From Paracamarosporium sp. OC-R06-R3 (taxonomy: Eukaryota > Ascomycota > Dothideomycetes > Pleosporales > Didymosphaeriaceae): a stretch of DNA of 64,000 nucleotides. Numbering within the stretch: position 1 is the first letter of the stretch; each line of letters opens with the position of its first letter. Below are positions 23,001 to 34,513 of this stretch, one piece after another. Under the pieces are notes generated by a model. That model was given only the letters and a program-made list of their open reading frames with translations. It ran no database searches and was not told the origin of the DNA. Location: the NCBI GenBank assembly GCA_019828545.1, contig JACVRA010000095.1:65305-129304 (forward strand), written 5' to 3'. The translations under genes and the position numbers were made by a program.

Positions 23001-24008
23001 ATGGCTGACTCGTCTGCTTCAGCTACGGGTGCCGTCCCGGAGGAATCGCCAGCACAAAAGCAAGCACGTCTGAGAAGGGAACGAAGAGCCGCCAAGCTGC
23101 AAGATGGCGAGAACCGTCTACAGGCCATAACTGCGCTCCAGGGCGGCACACATAGAGACGTCAAGAAAGACCTTCCGGGTAAAGTCTTTCCCTTTTGCTG
23201 CTCTCTTGTAGCGAAGGTGTGCATGCAAGCTGACTACCAGCCAGCAAAACCCACACCCTCTGCGTCACCGAAGCCAGGACTCTCAGGTGTAGCCACCCCT
23301 GATCCCGACGAAGTTGATATCTCTGAGCATCATTACGCCCCTGCCTCGCAGCCTCGCCTACCCTCGCCCTTTGCCTTCGATGGCAACTTGCCTCCCCAGT
23401 TTGGTGCGGGGCAGACACCAGATGGTTCGCAAGACATGATGGCACTGTTACAGCAGATGATGGGTGGTGGAGGGCTGGGAGGCATGCCCGGGGCACCGGG
23501 ACAGTCGGGCACGGTGGGGGATGTGCCGCCAGGCCTGGCAAACCTTTTCTCAGCCATGGGAGGTGGTGGGTCTGCGCCAGAACCCGCTCCGGAGCAGTCA
23601 TCCGCGTGGATCTGGCGACTCGTTCATGCTCTCTTCTCTTTCGGCCTCGCAGTCTACATCGTGTTCCGCACGCCTTTCACCGGTTCCAAGCTATCGCGCG
23701 AGTTCCACGGGGACAATGACGACTGGACAAGCGACAGCACCCCCACAGAAACATTTGCACACTTCTTCTACCTGTTCGCCACCTTTGAAGTTGTCCTTCA
23801 AACCTCCCGGTACTACATCGAGCGTGGGCAGCTCCAAGGAAGCGGTATCTTGAGTACAATTGGCCAACTACTACCGGAGCCGTATGCAGGGTACGTCAGA
23901 GTTGTCGGACGGTACAGCGTGATATACAGCACTGTGGTGAGCGACGCAATGGTAGTGGTCTTCGTCCTAGGAGCGGCCAGCTGGTGGAAGGGCGGTGCGG
24001 CCGCGTGA
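23001..24008 (+). CDS. Get2-like ER membrane receptor for tail-anchored protein insertion
   Basis: The protein begins with a disordered, positively charged N-terminus (QKQARLRRERRAAKL), matching the cytosolic Get3-binding motif of Get2. A Pro/Gly/Met-rich linker follows, and then three hydrophobic segments near WRLVHALFSFGLAVYIVF, FAHFFYLFATFEVVL and VVSDAMVVVFVLGAASWW. In yeast, Get2 and Get1 form the ER receptor that takes tail-anchored proteins from Get3. I predict an intron at 23179-23244 (GTAAAG...CTGAC branch...CCAG), giving exons 23001-23178 and 23245-24008 and 313 residues. The intron is 66 bp with no stop, so an unspliced 335-residue form would also be readable. Sequence drift is high in this family, so the name rests on architecture. 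Confidence 0.72.
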   Translation: MADSSASATGAVPEESPAQKQARLRRERRAAKLQDGENRLQAITALQGGTHRDVKKDLPGKVFPFCCSLVAKVCMQADYQPAKPTPSASPKPGLSGVATPDPDEVDISEHHYAPASQPRLPSPFAFDGNLPPQFGAGQTPDGSQDMMALLQQMMGGGGLGGMPGAPGQSGTVGDVPPGLANLFSAMGGGGSAPEPAPEQSSAWIWRLVHALFSFGLAVYIVFRTPFTGSKLSREFHGDNDDWTSDSTPTETFAHFFYLFATFEVVLQTSRYYIERGQLQGSGILSTIGQLLPEPYAGYVRVVGRYSVIYSTVVSDAMVVVFVLGAASWWKGGAAA

Positions 24009-24749
24009 GCCAATGGCGGCTTAAAAGGGAAGTTCCGAGTGACTTGTCGTACGGTTTTACGAGGGACTCTTGCTCATGGATGTTACGAGCAATATTCCAC
24101 CCTTCACCCCCATGTTCCCACACCTCATCACGTTTGACGCGCAGTGAATACGAGGCACGGAACGACGGGTATGCACAAGCGTGGGCAACTGCAGTCTCCT
24201 GTGGGGCGAACACCGGACGGAGAACCGCGCGTGGGGTTCACGCTTCATCACGAACCGCAGGAACGCATTGCATGTCGGACGTGGCAACGTCCCTCAAACC
24301 TAGATACCCTTGTTAGCTTAGTTCAGTTCCGCTTTGGCCTTGCCACCCGCTCTGCGCTTGCTAGCTTCCGTTCTTGTGACAATGTGGGAAGGGATGTGCT
24401 TTACCTCGCACCTTTCCCTGTCACCACATTAATTGTGAAATTTGGGTCAGCTGGTACAAGTCCATTTTTTCCCCGCTGCTTGCGCCCGCCCTTGCTCGGT
24501 AGATGTTTGCTTCGAAAAATTCTTCACGTAACATCGCATAGAACGACATTGATCTTAATCCTTTGTTCTTTCGCTGCTGTATTTCTCTCATCCCTCTCGT
24601 AGTCCATACACCCAGCCGGTATAGTACACATGATATGCTTCGCTCTTTGTCCCCAACACACGATATCATACACTTCCACCGCGCGCCCACACCCAGTTTT
24701 CGTGACGTAGCATCCGATTCTTCTGTAGTGTTTTTCCTTAGGTCCTCCC
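24009..24749. other. Convergent intergenic region
   Basis: This gap lies between the 3' ends of the Get2-like gene and the mitochondrial ribosomal protein gene. No gene is supported. The part after 24400 is T-rich on the plus strand. Confidence 0.5.
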
Positions 24750-25653
24750 TTACGCCGCGGCGGGCGCCTCGCCCCTCGCCAACCGCAGCAGCTCCTCCTC
24801 CCTCCTTACCTTCATCAACTTCTCCCTGACCTCCACCCTATCCTTTTCTGCCCTCTCCTTGAACTCCTCAATCTCCGCCATCTCCTGCACCTCCTCGAGC
24901 GGCGGCTGCAGCACGATAGCACCCGTACGCTCCAGCAGCGCCTCCAGGATCTCGCTCTCATGCAGCGTCTTGATGTCTACTGTGTGGGTAGGCGCAGACG
25001 TATCTGGGGTGAGTGTGTTGGATGCGTCTGGCGTGGAGTTTGCGGGGGAGGGCGAGTTTGCGGTCTGCGCGGACGAGTTCTGCGGCGTGGTGTAGATGTG
25101 GAGGTAGGCAGGGCCGGTTGGGTCCCTATGCCGCGTTACGCTGATGGGGAGGGAGGGATTGCGATATTTTATTCGGGGGAGCATCTCGTGCCAGAAGTGT
25201 CTGTTTGGCGGTGTGGTTAGCGGGTTAGGCACAGCAGTGTCTGCGCGGTGAGTCCATTCGTGATCGGGGAGTTGTAGTCTGAATATTGTGGTGTATCCGC
25301 GCATCTTGGACTCGGTTAAGGGAAGTTATGGTGCGTACCTTGCTCCTCTGTGATGTGAGCCGATGAGTTTGGCGTGGAACTCCAGGCTAATCTTTGTCAC
25401 TTCCTTGGGCATTTGTATCGCGCCCGGCCCGTTTCGAATCCATAGAAGCTATATCCATTCAATTAGCATCCTGATCATCCTGCTTGTGAAGATCTCATGG
25501 TCGGTATCGTAGCGGAATGGGAGTTCGGGGGTCTTGCGGACGACGGGTGTGTACCTTCTGTGACGGCTGTTAGCTTTCAAAGTTGCTTAGTTCTTAGAAT
25601 GAGTGAACACTCACTTCGCGCAGCTTGCGCATCCGCTTTATTATGTTGACCAT
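24750..25653 (-). CDS. Mitochondrial large-subunit ribosomal protein, mL61/MRP49-like
   Basis: Exons are 25653-25615, 25448-25339 and 25200-24750, for 199 residues. The tiny first exon encodes MVNIIKRMRKLRE. It joins to LLWIRNGPGAIQMPKEVTKISLEFHAK and then, with codon AG|A, to HFWHEMLPRIKYRNPSLPISV. This is the layout of the fungal MRP49 group of the L51/S25/CI-B8 thioredoxin-like family: basic N-terminus, GPGA loop, then RxFWxxxLPRxKYxNP. A family-typical short protein is extended here by a charged, Pro/Ser/Thr-rich linker and a C-terminal coiled coil with many Glu and Lys. It should act in the mitochondrial ribosome. The two introns (166 and 138 bp) are longer than average and contain open frames that could mislead gene callers. 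Confidence 0.75.
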
Positions 25654-26122
25654 TGTGTATGTGCTGGATTGGAGATGTGAGTACTGCGGAGCTTGATGCG
25701 TCGCGAGATTTTGGATTTTGGACCGAGGTTTAGCCGAGCTGCACGCGTCTGATTGGCTGAATAGAGCAGCAACCCCCATTTGACAGTCACTTGTGAACAC
25801 ATATCAGAGTCCTTAGAAGTTCTTTTGAACGCCGAAACGACTGGTATATTGATTCCCATATCCAAGAACCGGCCCATTGCTATGAGTCAAACACAACACC
25901 CCTTGTTCATTTCCAGAAACCCGCTTTACCGTGGCCGTGAACCACGCCCGCTAGCGTGCAATTACAAGTTACTACCATGAACAACCGGTCCCTAGCGAAG
26001 CCAAGTCTACATGCACAAATTGAAGCTGAGGCCGATCGTTATCACACAAACGCGCTTCGAAGATCCACCAAAGAGCCATAAACATATCTTCAAACAAGCG
26101 AGCAAATTTGACGAGAGTGGTT
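25654..26122. other. Intergenic between two minus-strand genes
   Basis: This 470 bp gap should hold the ribosomal protein gene's promoter and the 3' end of the next gene's transcript. No other gene is seen. Confidence 0.5.
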
Positions 26123-27061
26123 TTACTGCGCAGGTGCAGGACGACCACCTTGCTGTTGACCACCCTGAGGACCCGCGCGACGACCCCTGGTCTTGTGTCA
26201 GCATGCTCGACCGAAGAATCGCGAGACGACGAACTTACATGAATGATCGGCTGATGAATGAGATAAGGATCATGGGCAGCCAGGAAGGCATCTTGGAGAA
26301 ACCCCAGAAGATGTATGCGAGCGGGATGGCCAGACCGTACTCCTGGATGGGACCGTTGAATGGGTGCCAGTAGCCCTCATACGGTGCAGTCTTCTCGTAC
26401 TCGCCATCCACAAAGAGTTCCTTAAACGTCTCGCTCGTGGTGGAGGTTCGGTTCAGGGGTAGGAAACGGACAGTGGTTGCGGGAGCGGACTGATCGGCCA
26501 GCGGCTTGGGAATCTGGAAGTAGTACAGAGAAGGCGGACCGACGGACCACGAGTTGCATAGAAGCTGTTCCTTATCGCAGTCGACAACGGCGAACTTGGG
26601 CGCGTTGGGCTGGGCGGCCAGGAGAGGGAGGGAGGCCTATCATAGTGTTAGCATCGTGACCCGTTTGCCTACCGACGCGCGAGGTTGTAAAATCATCATC
26701 GAGCGATCGAAGGAAATGCAAGACGTACGTTCCAGGCCTTTGTGGTGTTCCCGCACAGTCCAAAGCACGTCGCGTTTCCACCGGTGATGTACACAAGCCA
26801 GTCCTGGGTAGTCGGCGCGCTCGCGGTGGGATCCACGGTCAACACTTCCTTCCAGTTCTCCAGGGTCAGCTCATGCTGGATCTGCTCGGCGACCTTCGCG
26901 GATGCAGCCTTGACTGGTGCTGAAGGGGCGGCGGGCACTGCTGACGAAATAGCGGCCGTTGCTTGGTTGAAGAAGCCCTTGATCTTGTCTAGCAGCGGGA
27001 CCTGGTCCTGTGCAACGGCGGAGGCCGCGAAGGCGAGGAGAAGCGTAGATGACGGGCGCAT
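26123..27061 (-). CDS. Secretory-pathway membrane protein with thioredoxin-like lumenal part
   Basis: Exons are 27061-26729, 26636-26239 and 26186-26123, giving 264 residues. A signal peptide (MRPSSTLLLAFAASAVAQ) leads to a short amphipathic region. Next comes a stretch patterned like a thioredoxin fold: TQDWLVYITGGNATCFGLCG, then FAVVDCDKEQLLCNSW and PPSLYYFQIP. The usual CxxC is replaced by C-x3-C, so redox activity is doubtful. A hydrophobic C-terminal segment (LAIPLAYILWGFSKMPSWLPMILISFI) should anchor it in the ER membrane, ending in a basic, Gln/Gly-rich tail (RRAGPQGGQQQGGRPAPAQ). Of two possible acceptors for the last exon, the CAG at 26189-26187 gives that tail and an immediate stop; the other gives unrelated sequence. 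I do not know a name for the family. Confidence 0.68.
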
Positions 27062-27587
27062 TGTCGCGTTGCGTGGTGTTGTGTCGAGGAGCAAGCAGGC
27101 TTCGCTGGGATGATGCGGTGGTGCAGTTGAGTGGACAGGGTCTGGCTAACCGTTCGCGCAATTAATTGTGGGCCCTAGGAGCGGCAGCGGGGTTCGCGAC
27201 CGCGAACAACAGTCGTATTGCGGAAAGATGCGATAGAAAGTGAGATGATTTGTTTTGTGAAGAGAGGGCGAAGAAGAGGCGAAGGTGACGTTAATCAGGA
27301 GTGGTAAGGCAGCAGTGCGATGGTTCATGCGAACAGGCAGCGGTTGTTTACCCAAGTACCTTCTTCTTGGCAAGCCCCCATGATTCCCAAGCTGGGAAAT
27401 TGTATGGGTCTCGCCCACCCCTTTACGGTTGGATGGCGGACCTCGAACATTCACTCTCTTCAATCATCATGGTTGATATTTAATGGCTTCTTTCTCTTGA
27501 TTTCGTCGCTCGTTCGCTCAACGGTGCATACATAGTACCCAGACACTCAGCCGATGAAGAGCTTCCTTTCGCATCAAGACCTTCATC
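27062..27587. other. Divergent promoter region
   Basis: About 0.5 kb separate two divergent genes for membrane or secretory proteins, so it should hold both promoters. No gene is supported here. Confidence 0.5.
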
Positions 27588-28762
27588 ATGCGTTTAGCCT
27601 CCATTATTACGCTACTAAGCGCGCTTGTAGTCGCGTCGGCTGGTCCGTTAGCTGCTAAGCGGCAAGGTGGACTGAACGAGTTCGTGCATTGCGCATTTGC
27701 TAATTGAGTTACATAGACTCCGGCAGCTCGATTACGGTTGTCTCTGCTTCCAGCTCCGCAGAGGCGACATCTACCTCATCAATTTCTCATGATACCGTTG
27801 CCTTAGTCGAGGAGACGCTAAGCGATGGCAGCACTACTACACGCGAGGTCCGCCTACCTGAGCATACGGGAACCAATGCTACGGCTGCGGCAGTCGTCCC
27901 CACTGAGCCCACTACCACGTATACATACTCTCGAACCGGCATTGCTGAGCCCATGAGCACCGAATTCCCAGTTTGTGGTGCTGATGCGAAGCCTTTCTGT
28001 CAACCTATTGACAAGTCCACGCTTTACGTTGGCAAGACATACTACGTAGCATGGAACCCTATGTTCTTCCACAGCGTGAACTCGACTGTGCAAGTCAAGA
28101 TACAATGGGCGAATGATTCCTCCATTGAGGCATGGTCCTCGGACAACATTCCGAACGGTTTGGGGAACGTGGCTGTGAAGATGGACCAGGAGTTGCTTCA
28201 AGGCAGGTTTGAAATGTGCTGACTTCATAGTTGTATGAACTAATGCCTCGTTTCAGGCTACGACATGTACAACCTGACATTACGCATCCTGAATTTCAAG
28301 GAGAGCAATCCAGCATCACAAGCCCAAGCTTTTGATGGACCCATGTTTACACTTCAGAATGAACCCCCTCACCACCTGCCACCAGGGTCTAAGAACTCTA
28401 TCAACAGAGAAGGCCTCCTTATCGGTCTTCCTGTCAGTCTTGGACTCATTGTCGTGGTCGTGGGAGGGCTGTTTTTTGGGATGCGCAAGCAACGAATCAT
28501 CGGTGTTGGCAATATCATGGGACGTTCTCGCCGTGGGTACGGGGTGGGCAAGAGCAGGCAGCAGCGGTTAGGTATCAAAAAGAAGGGTGCAATCAGGCTT
28601 GAAGAGATTGAGTTGCAGCCCCGCATGCCGTACAAGGACGACGCGCGAGGTCATGCTAGGGACGACAGCCTGGGCAGCTTGGTTAGCGACAACGAGGCTA
28701 CGTCTGTGCCAAGGACGAATCAACTCCGCGACGAGAATCGGAGGCAGCGTACAGGTTGGTAG
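27588..28762 (+). CDS. Psg1-like (DUF4448) single-pass membrane protein
   Basis: Exons are 27588-27666, 27717-28202 and 28257-28762, giving 356 residues. A signal peptide (MRLASIITLLSALVVASAGPLA) with a KR site is followed by a Ser/Thr-rich stretch. The lumenal domain has FCQPIDKSTLYVGKTYYVAWNPMFF and KIQWANDSSIEAWSS, which I recognise as the DUF4448/Psg1 pattern. A transmembrane helix (LLIGLPVSLGLIVVVVGGLFFGM) and a basic cytoplasmic tail follow. Yeast Psg1 helps stabilise the plasma-membrane proton ATPase Pma1 in the Golgi, so a similar role is inferred. The second intron keeps the frame only with a GC donor (AAG|GCAGGT), a recognised minor splice type. The first intron's donor (GTGGAC) is weak but the frame and the signal peptide join need it. 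Confidence 0.75.
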
Positions 28763-30202
28763 CAAGACTGTCCAAGAAAATCTTTCCGTGATACTAGACC
28801 TTAGCTGCGGTTGTGGCAACAATACCAAGAAGCTTTCTGCAGAGTACCTAAAAACAAAGCATTCGGACGAGTGCTCTCTTCCGCGTAGGACAACTTGTTT
28901 TGCATCACCGTATGCACCATATCTGCCTGCATGAGAGCAAATTATGACGAAGCAGGGATTGCATCCCAGCTGCATGACTTCTCCACAACCCACATCAATC
29001 CTGAGCGCGTCCGAGGTTCTGCGGCAGACGACGCCGTGACCAATGCTGCAGGAGGTCTATCCCCGGCACCAATATGTTTGTACCACAATCCTCGGTTACT
29101 TGTCCAATCAGTTTCACATACGCTCAACACATCACCATGCATTCTACTTTATTTTCTTGGATTCCGGCGTCCTTCTGTGCACAACATACGTCCTTCGATC
29201 CTTCAATCATATCACACCGCCCTTTGTGCCTCTTCTTGGAAGACGGCGTTCAGCGCATCGTGCCACCCTTGTGCGTAGGTTGCATACGGAGAATGTTGGC
29301 GTGCTGCCGACTAGCTCCCCAACACCTAAAACGTATGCACGACGGAATAACCGTAACACTGGGTCTATCATGCGGGGTCACGCAAATAAAAATGTTCTTC
29401 CTGCACGCTGTGCAGTATGCTTCGGAATCCACAGTTGTTCAACAGTTTAGGGTTACCATGCTGTGTTAACCTTAGTGAGGTAGGGGTTAATCTTTACGTC
29501 CTTGGTTAACCTGTGTGATCAAAAAGGAATTGCCAATCAGGATCGAGGGGAGCTAGGTTCGATAACACCATACGCTGTGTTGCTTGTTTCGGGAAACCCC
29601 ACTGCGCTAGCTCCTATCCTGTTCAGAATTCTGTCGTTCGCTGGAGTCATCCGGGGAGACCGGGAACGACACGGTGTCTGCGTCACTTGAAGGACGCCCC
29701 TGGTAGCTCACTTTCTTTTGCGTATGCTCCTGCAAGAACGGAGGGTGCTCCTGCAAGAACGGGAGAAACCTTTTCGTATACGCGATCAACGATGGGATCA
29801 GCTGAAGAACTTTAGGTGGGATGTTGCCAGCCACTCAAATCCTAAGTGTGACAGTTCCCCTCAGTGCGTTATTCCGTCACCAAACTGCGATCCCCCGACA
29901 TCCAGTGCTCACTCTATTTTCGTTGAGCACCATGCCCCGACAACACAGGAAAAATAGTATTCCAGCACCCATATACAATATAATGATTTTGTGCGTTGCG
30001 AGGCTGCCAAGCATGGATAGATGAATCCTGACCTATCGTTGGTGGAGAAAACACACCGCGGACCACAACACCATACTCAACTCCAAACCAAACCATCCAC
30101 CACGCAATGTTAAATAGCAAGAACAATGAATTGTACAACCATTATCCCAGACTCACAATTTTCCAACGTGCCCACTAAGTGCTTTCCCACTCATCAGTCA
30201 CC
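28763..30202. other. Intergenic, no supported gene
   Basis: This is 1.4 kb between two plus-strand genes. Overlapping short open frames around 29040-29470 have no family features. A 17-bp direct repeat (TGCTCCTGCAAGAACGG) occurs at 29725-29741 and 29746-29762. Confidence 0.45.
29725..29762. repeat. 17-bp direct repeat, two copies
   Basis: TGCTCCTGCAAGAACGG occurs twice with a 21-bp period, at 29725-29741 and 29746-29762. It lies about 440 bp upstream of the LPMO-like gene. It could be a chance duplication or a doubled binding site. Confidence 0.55.
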
Positions 30203-30949
30203 ATGCTCGCAACACTCCTCGTCACATCCCTTCTAGCCACCCTAACCACAGCCCATGGCGTCCTCAAAACGCCTCTCCCGCGTACCGTTCGTCTCCCTTA
30301 CCTTCCTTTCTTCCAGCCCTTCTAAACTGACAAATCAAGTCCGGCACAGCCCAAGCCTCCCTCTGCGGCGCCGCCGTTTCCAAAAAGATGAACAGTGACC
30401 CCGCTGGTCCCATTGAGAACGCAGTCGCCAAAGCAGATGCAGACTACAAATGCGACGCCTACCTGTGCCGCGGGTACCAGTACGAGGATAACACTGCGCG
30501 CGTGCAGGCGTACAGTGCGGGTCAGGTTGTCCCGTTCTACGTTGATCTTGTAGCGGCGCACAAGGGGGGGTGGGCGGTAAGTCTTAATTTCTGTTGCGTA
30601 TGGTGGTAGAGAGAGCAATGGAAGAGGGGAAGTGCTAATGTGTACAATAGAATGTTTCAGTCATCGATTTGAACACGAACACGGCGGTTGGCACTCCAGT
30701 TAAATCATGGAGTGTGTGGCCTGATAATGTTAGCGGTGGTGGCGACGATGGTATGTTAACTCACTTACTTCGGAAGGCCTCTTGGTTGGGAATTTTGCTG
30801 ACTGGCATTTAGTCGACTTCAATGTTACGATTCCAAGTTCGTTGAGTTCTACGTGCGATGTCGGTGGGAAGTGTGCTTTGCAGTGGTTTTGGTGGTCTCC
30901 CAGTAACACGCAGACGTATGAGAGCTGTGTGGACTTCTATGTGAAGTAG
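30203..30949 (+). CDS. Secreted LPMO_10-like (PF03067) chitin/cellulose-binding protein
   Basis: Exons are 30203-30286, 30340-30576, 30651-30750 and 30813-30949, for 185 residues. The signal peptide MLATLLVTSLLATLTTA ends just before HGVLKTPLPR, so the mature protein would begin with His. An N-terminal His is one half of the copper histidine brace of lytic polysaccharide monooxygenases. A second His occurs in VDLVAAHKGGWANVSV. The rest, with NVSVIDLNTNTAVGTPV, VTIPSSL, CALQWFWW and TYESCVDFYV, follows a fungal group placed with PF03067. Six or so Cys should form disulfides. The role would be oxidative cleavage or binding of chitin or cellulose outside the cell, but activity in this short fungal group is not established to my knowledge. 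Confidence 0.75.
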
Positions 30950-33493
30950 ACTGGTTGAGCTTTGGTGGGCCCGCATAATGTTCGGGGCATGTGTGGTGTA
31001 CATAGAATTATAGGAGAGTGATTGTACATATCAGAGACAGTATCTAGAATTTGATGGATCATACCTTTGATCATGCTGAAGTTTCATGCTCTCGCTCCTA
31101 AAGGCTTTATCGTCATATTATAATGCTATCTAATCATAAAATTTTTGTCAAAGCTCTTCGCTGTGTTTTTGACCTGTACTATTAGCAATTCGATGTGACA
31201 AGTTGCGGCATAATACCATGAGCTGATATAACGCTTACCTATGAGCTATTGCATTTGTAGGTCGAAAGATCACAATACAACATGGATGGTTCAGAATCCA
31301 AATTTTTCTAGGACCAAGAAGCACGGCATGGTTCGTAAATATTACAGACTCCAAGGGAAAGTTCAGCACGAACGTAAGTGGCACTTCTTGACATCATGAA
31401 TGATAGTACCACGACTCCGTAAAAAAGCTCACCTACGAAGACTATCATCTTGGCGCTTGGAGCAAACTTCGAGAAACATTTTTCACTCGCATTTGAGGCG
31501 AATTACATGTAACTGGTTTCGTCCAAAGCTGTGGCGAGACGAGCATGCGAAGAAACACGGTGTACACGTCAGTGCAAAGCTCCACTGCCAAACAATACAT
31601 CATTTCGAAGTCGTAAATATTTCCCTTAGGAAACACGAGGATATGACGAACAACAGACTTAGGGGCGTTAGTGATAGTTATGATATCCGGGTTTTGATTA
31701 ACAAAAATTCGGCATAGGCCTAAGTGCAAAAGTGAGATAGAAAAGGCGATGCCCCTGGGAATCGGCATAAAAAAGAGCAGTCTATTCAAATACGTAGATA
31801 ATAACTCCGCTATCAACCTATCTCCAACCTCTCTTCCTACAAGCAACTAAAGGTCACAAAATCATCAATCTACTTTTGATGCCGACTTGGAACAAGCTAC
31901 TCAAATAACAAACTATAGTTACCAAATTTTACTATCCCATTTTGAGTAGAGCGATCTGTAAATTATTTTTGTTGTATTACTGTTGTGAAGTGGGATTATA
32001 CAAAAAGTCTGGATGCACCTCACAATAACCAGACCTTGGATGGACGTCCAGGTATTGTTTCGAGAAGACCGGAATGACTGGGTAAATTGTATGCGGGACC
32101 CCTCCGTGCATTTCGTGAAGGCCCCCATGCTGCGTTTTCCTTCTTTTGACACCTAATCTGGTAGAATAACGCTCAAAGCTATCTATGAGGTCGTGGTCAA
32201 GCTGTGGAGTCTACAAGCAAATGGTGAACCAAGATTAAGAAATTAGAAAGATTTTTCGATAAACCAGAAGGTACATTTGAGAACTGAGAAATGTCTCGAA
32301 TACAACTATGAAAGCGAATGCTTCGATACGCGCCAGTGTCTTGCATGAACTCGGGTGGTTGGAGATCGGACAGTGAATCAAGATTGTTTGATGAAAGTTA
32401 AGGCTACGATGAGCCGATGAGATTACGTAGTGAACAACTCGTAGAATAGTGTAGCGTAAAGAACACATTCCCTTGATAGAATGATTCCGTAATTTCAAAT
32501 AATGCACTGTCATGTGAACAACAGATGAACTCCGACGACTCATTTTATACAAATTCGAGCAATTTTACCAAAATGTAAAGTAGATATGTATGTTTGGAGA
32601 TGGGGATTGAGTGGCAACCCTGCAGGGAACTCTGATAGCGTTTTACTCGCTCCATCAGTACGGGTTATTAATCAGAAGATGAATGTCAATACGAGAAGAA
32701 GGTTTGATTTCTGATGTCACCACGTGAACTAAGAGCAGCCTTTCAGTGCCACGCTGTCAACTTAGTGAATGCCCCGGAAGCGAGTAATGTACGTTTGCCT
32801 TAGTTAAAAGACACTCATAATCAGAGATTATATTGATCTTCGTCTTGACACAATGAGAAAGTCCAAGATCTAAATCTCCATGCAGAGATTGCAAGCAGAT
32901 ATATCGCCGAGGCAAGATTATCTTATCCATAGATGAATACATTCGGTTCAACTTCCAATACTATGACTATCAAAAGTTTTACTCTTTTCTTTTTACTACG
33001 CCTAGCACCGTTAAGGCGAAAATGTTCAAGATGGTGAGTGGTGGTACAACGCTGTCAGCATTGATGGTTGCTTTCAAGGCTTTCTTGTCTTGGTATGATC
33101 CAACAAGCAGGCAAAGTTGCACGACTCAACCTCTTCATAACCGCCCATCTAGTGTATTCATGGGGCAGCATCGTTGGGTTGAAATATTCGAAGTATGTCA
33201 ACTGTTTTTGAAGTGTAGGTTTATTCTTGATACAGGAAAAGGAATCCTACTACAGTCTCATGCTTCGCAATTATGTTGTGTGGTCAATTATGGGATTTCA
33301 ATGGAGGTAAAACGGACTGTAGCCGATGGTCTAGGTATTGTATGCATTTGAATACCTTTCTGCGTGATAATTGAAAGACATTCTCCGTAGGTCAACATCC
33401 GCGGGTACAATGTGCGTAAATTGTTCAGTTTGAAATTACATAGACATGGCGTAGATACTACAAAGCTTGCACCCCGTCTCCCTCCTCCCCAAC
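30950..33493. other. AT-rich gene-free stretch
   Basis: This is 2.5 kb, visibly richer in A and T than the flanking genes, with no supported gene. Open frames are short and none shows a domain, signal peptide or transposon motif. Such islands in ascomycetes are often decayed repeats hit by C-to-T mutation (RIP), but I cannot see a parent element here. The right end adjoins the convergent end of the AYR1-like gene. Confidence 0.5.
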
Positions 33494-34513
33494 CTACACC
33501 TTCTTCTTATCCGGTCCCACCGTTCCCTTCAACCTCCAAACTTGAAACCTCGCCGTGAAATACCAATCCAACACCCCGCGCGGCAAATAGTTCCAAGCGA
33601 ACCACACAATCCAGCTCCTTTTCCCCTCCCACACCCACCTCTTCGTCACAGCCCCAAACCAGCTGTCCCCACCAAGCGTATGCCTCACGCAGCTCCTCGC
33701 ATACTGCTGCGTATCCATGCCCAACTGCTGACTCAACGTCAACCTATCTTCGTACTGCTCCGCAATCGGCACGTAGTAGCTGCCCGGCGGCAACTCACGA
33801 TGTGTGCGTGCAATATTCGACTTTACACCCCCCGTTACTATCGTTATAACCCGCACGCCCAGCGGCGCAAGCTCGACGCGCAAAGTGTCGGAGTATGCGT
33901 GCAGAGCTGCCTTGGACGCTGCGTATACGCTGGCAAATACGTAGGGCATCACGCCTGCCAGACTACCGGTTTGTACGATCGTGCCTTTCGTCTCGATGAG
34001 CATGGGTATGAAGGTCTGACACAGTTTCATGACGGAGAAGACGTTCGTGTCGAATGTTTCTTGCACCTCGCGCATGTCGATGTCGGTCGCTGGAACAATG
34101 TAGTTGCGCCCTGCGTTGTTGTACAAGACATCGAGTTTTCCGCCGGTGATTTCGGCGACGCGGTCGCGTAAGTGGGATATCGAGTCATCGTGCGGGAGCT
34201 CGAGGGGTAGGTATGTTATACTATCGTTGGGCGGTGTGTATTTGGAGGGGTTGCGGACGGTGGCTAGGACGTGAAAGCCTGGGACTCGTGGTTAGCGAGG
34301 GGTGCATTGGAGGTGAATGAAAGGCATACGGACCCTTTGCGGCGAACTCGAGCGCGAGGTAGTGACCTATACCTCCGGGCGTGCATCTGTAGGTAGGTGT
34401 TGGCTCATTGCTTTGTATAACCTTCCTGTTGGGTCGCTCTGTTCCTGTGCCTTCACCGTGCACGAAATGACGTACCCCGTGACAAGTGCGTATCGCTTTC
34501 TTTGCTCCGTCAT
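33494..34513 (-). CDS. AYR1-like short-chain dehydrogenase (acyl-DHAP reductase type)
   Basis: Exons are 34513-34476, 34386-34334 and 34278-33494, for 291 residues. Joining rebuilds the SDR cofactor loop, ALVTGCTPGGIGHYLALEFAAKG (TGxxxGIG), which is split by the first intron. VLYNNAGRNY is the NNAG motif, and VYAASKAALHAY holds the catalytic YxxxK, with Ser in TGSLAG. The C-terminal part (WFGAVTKRWVWEGKRSWIVWFAWNYLPRG) has hydrophobic stretches typical of membrane-associated AYR1 homologues. In yeast, Ayr1 reduces 1-acyl-dihydroxyacetone phosphate with NADPH and also acts on other lipids, on lipid droplets and ER. Many fungi carry several paralogues, some in metabolite clusters, so the exact substrate is open. 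Confidence 0.85.
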
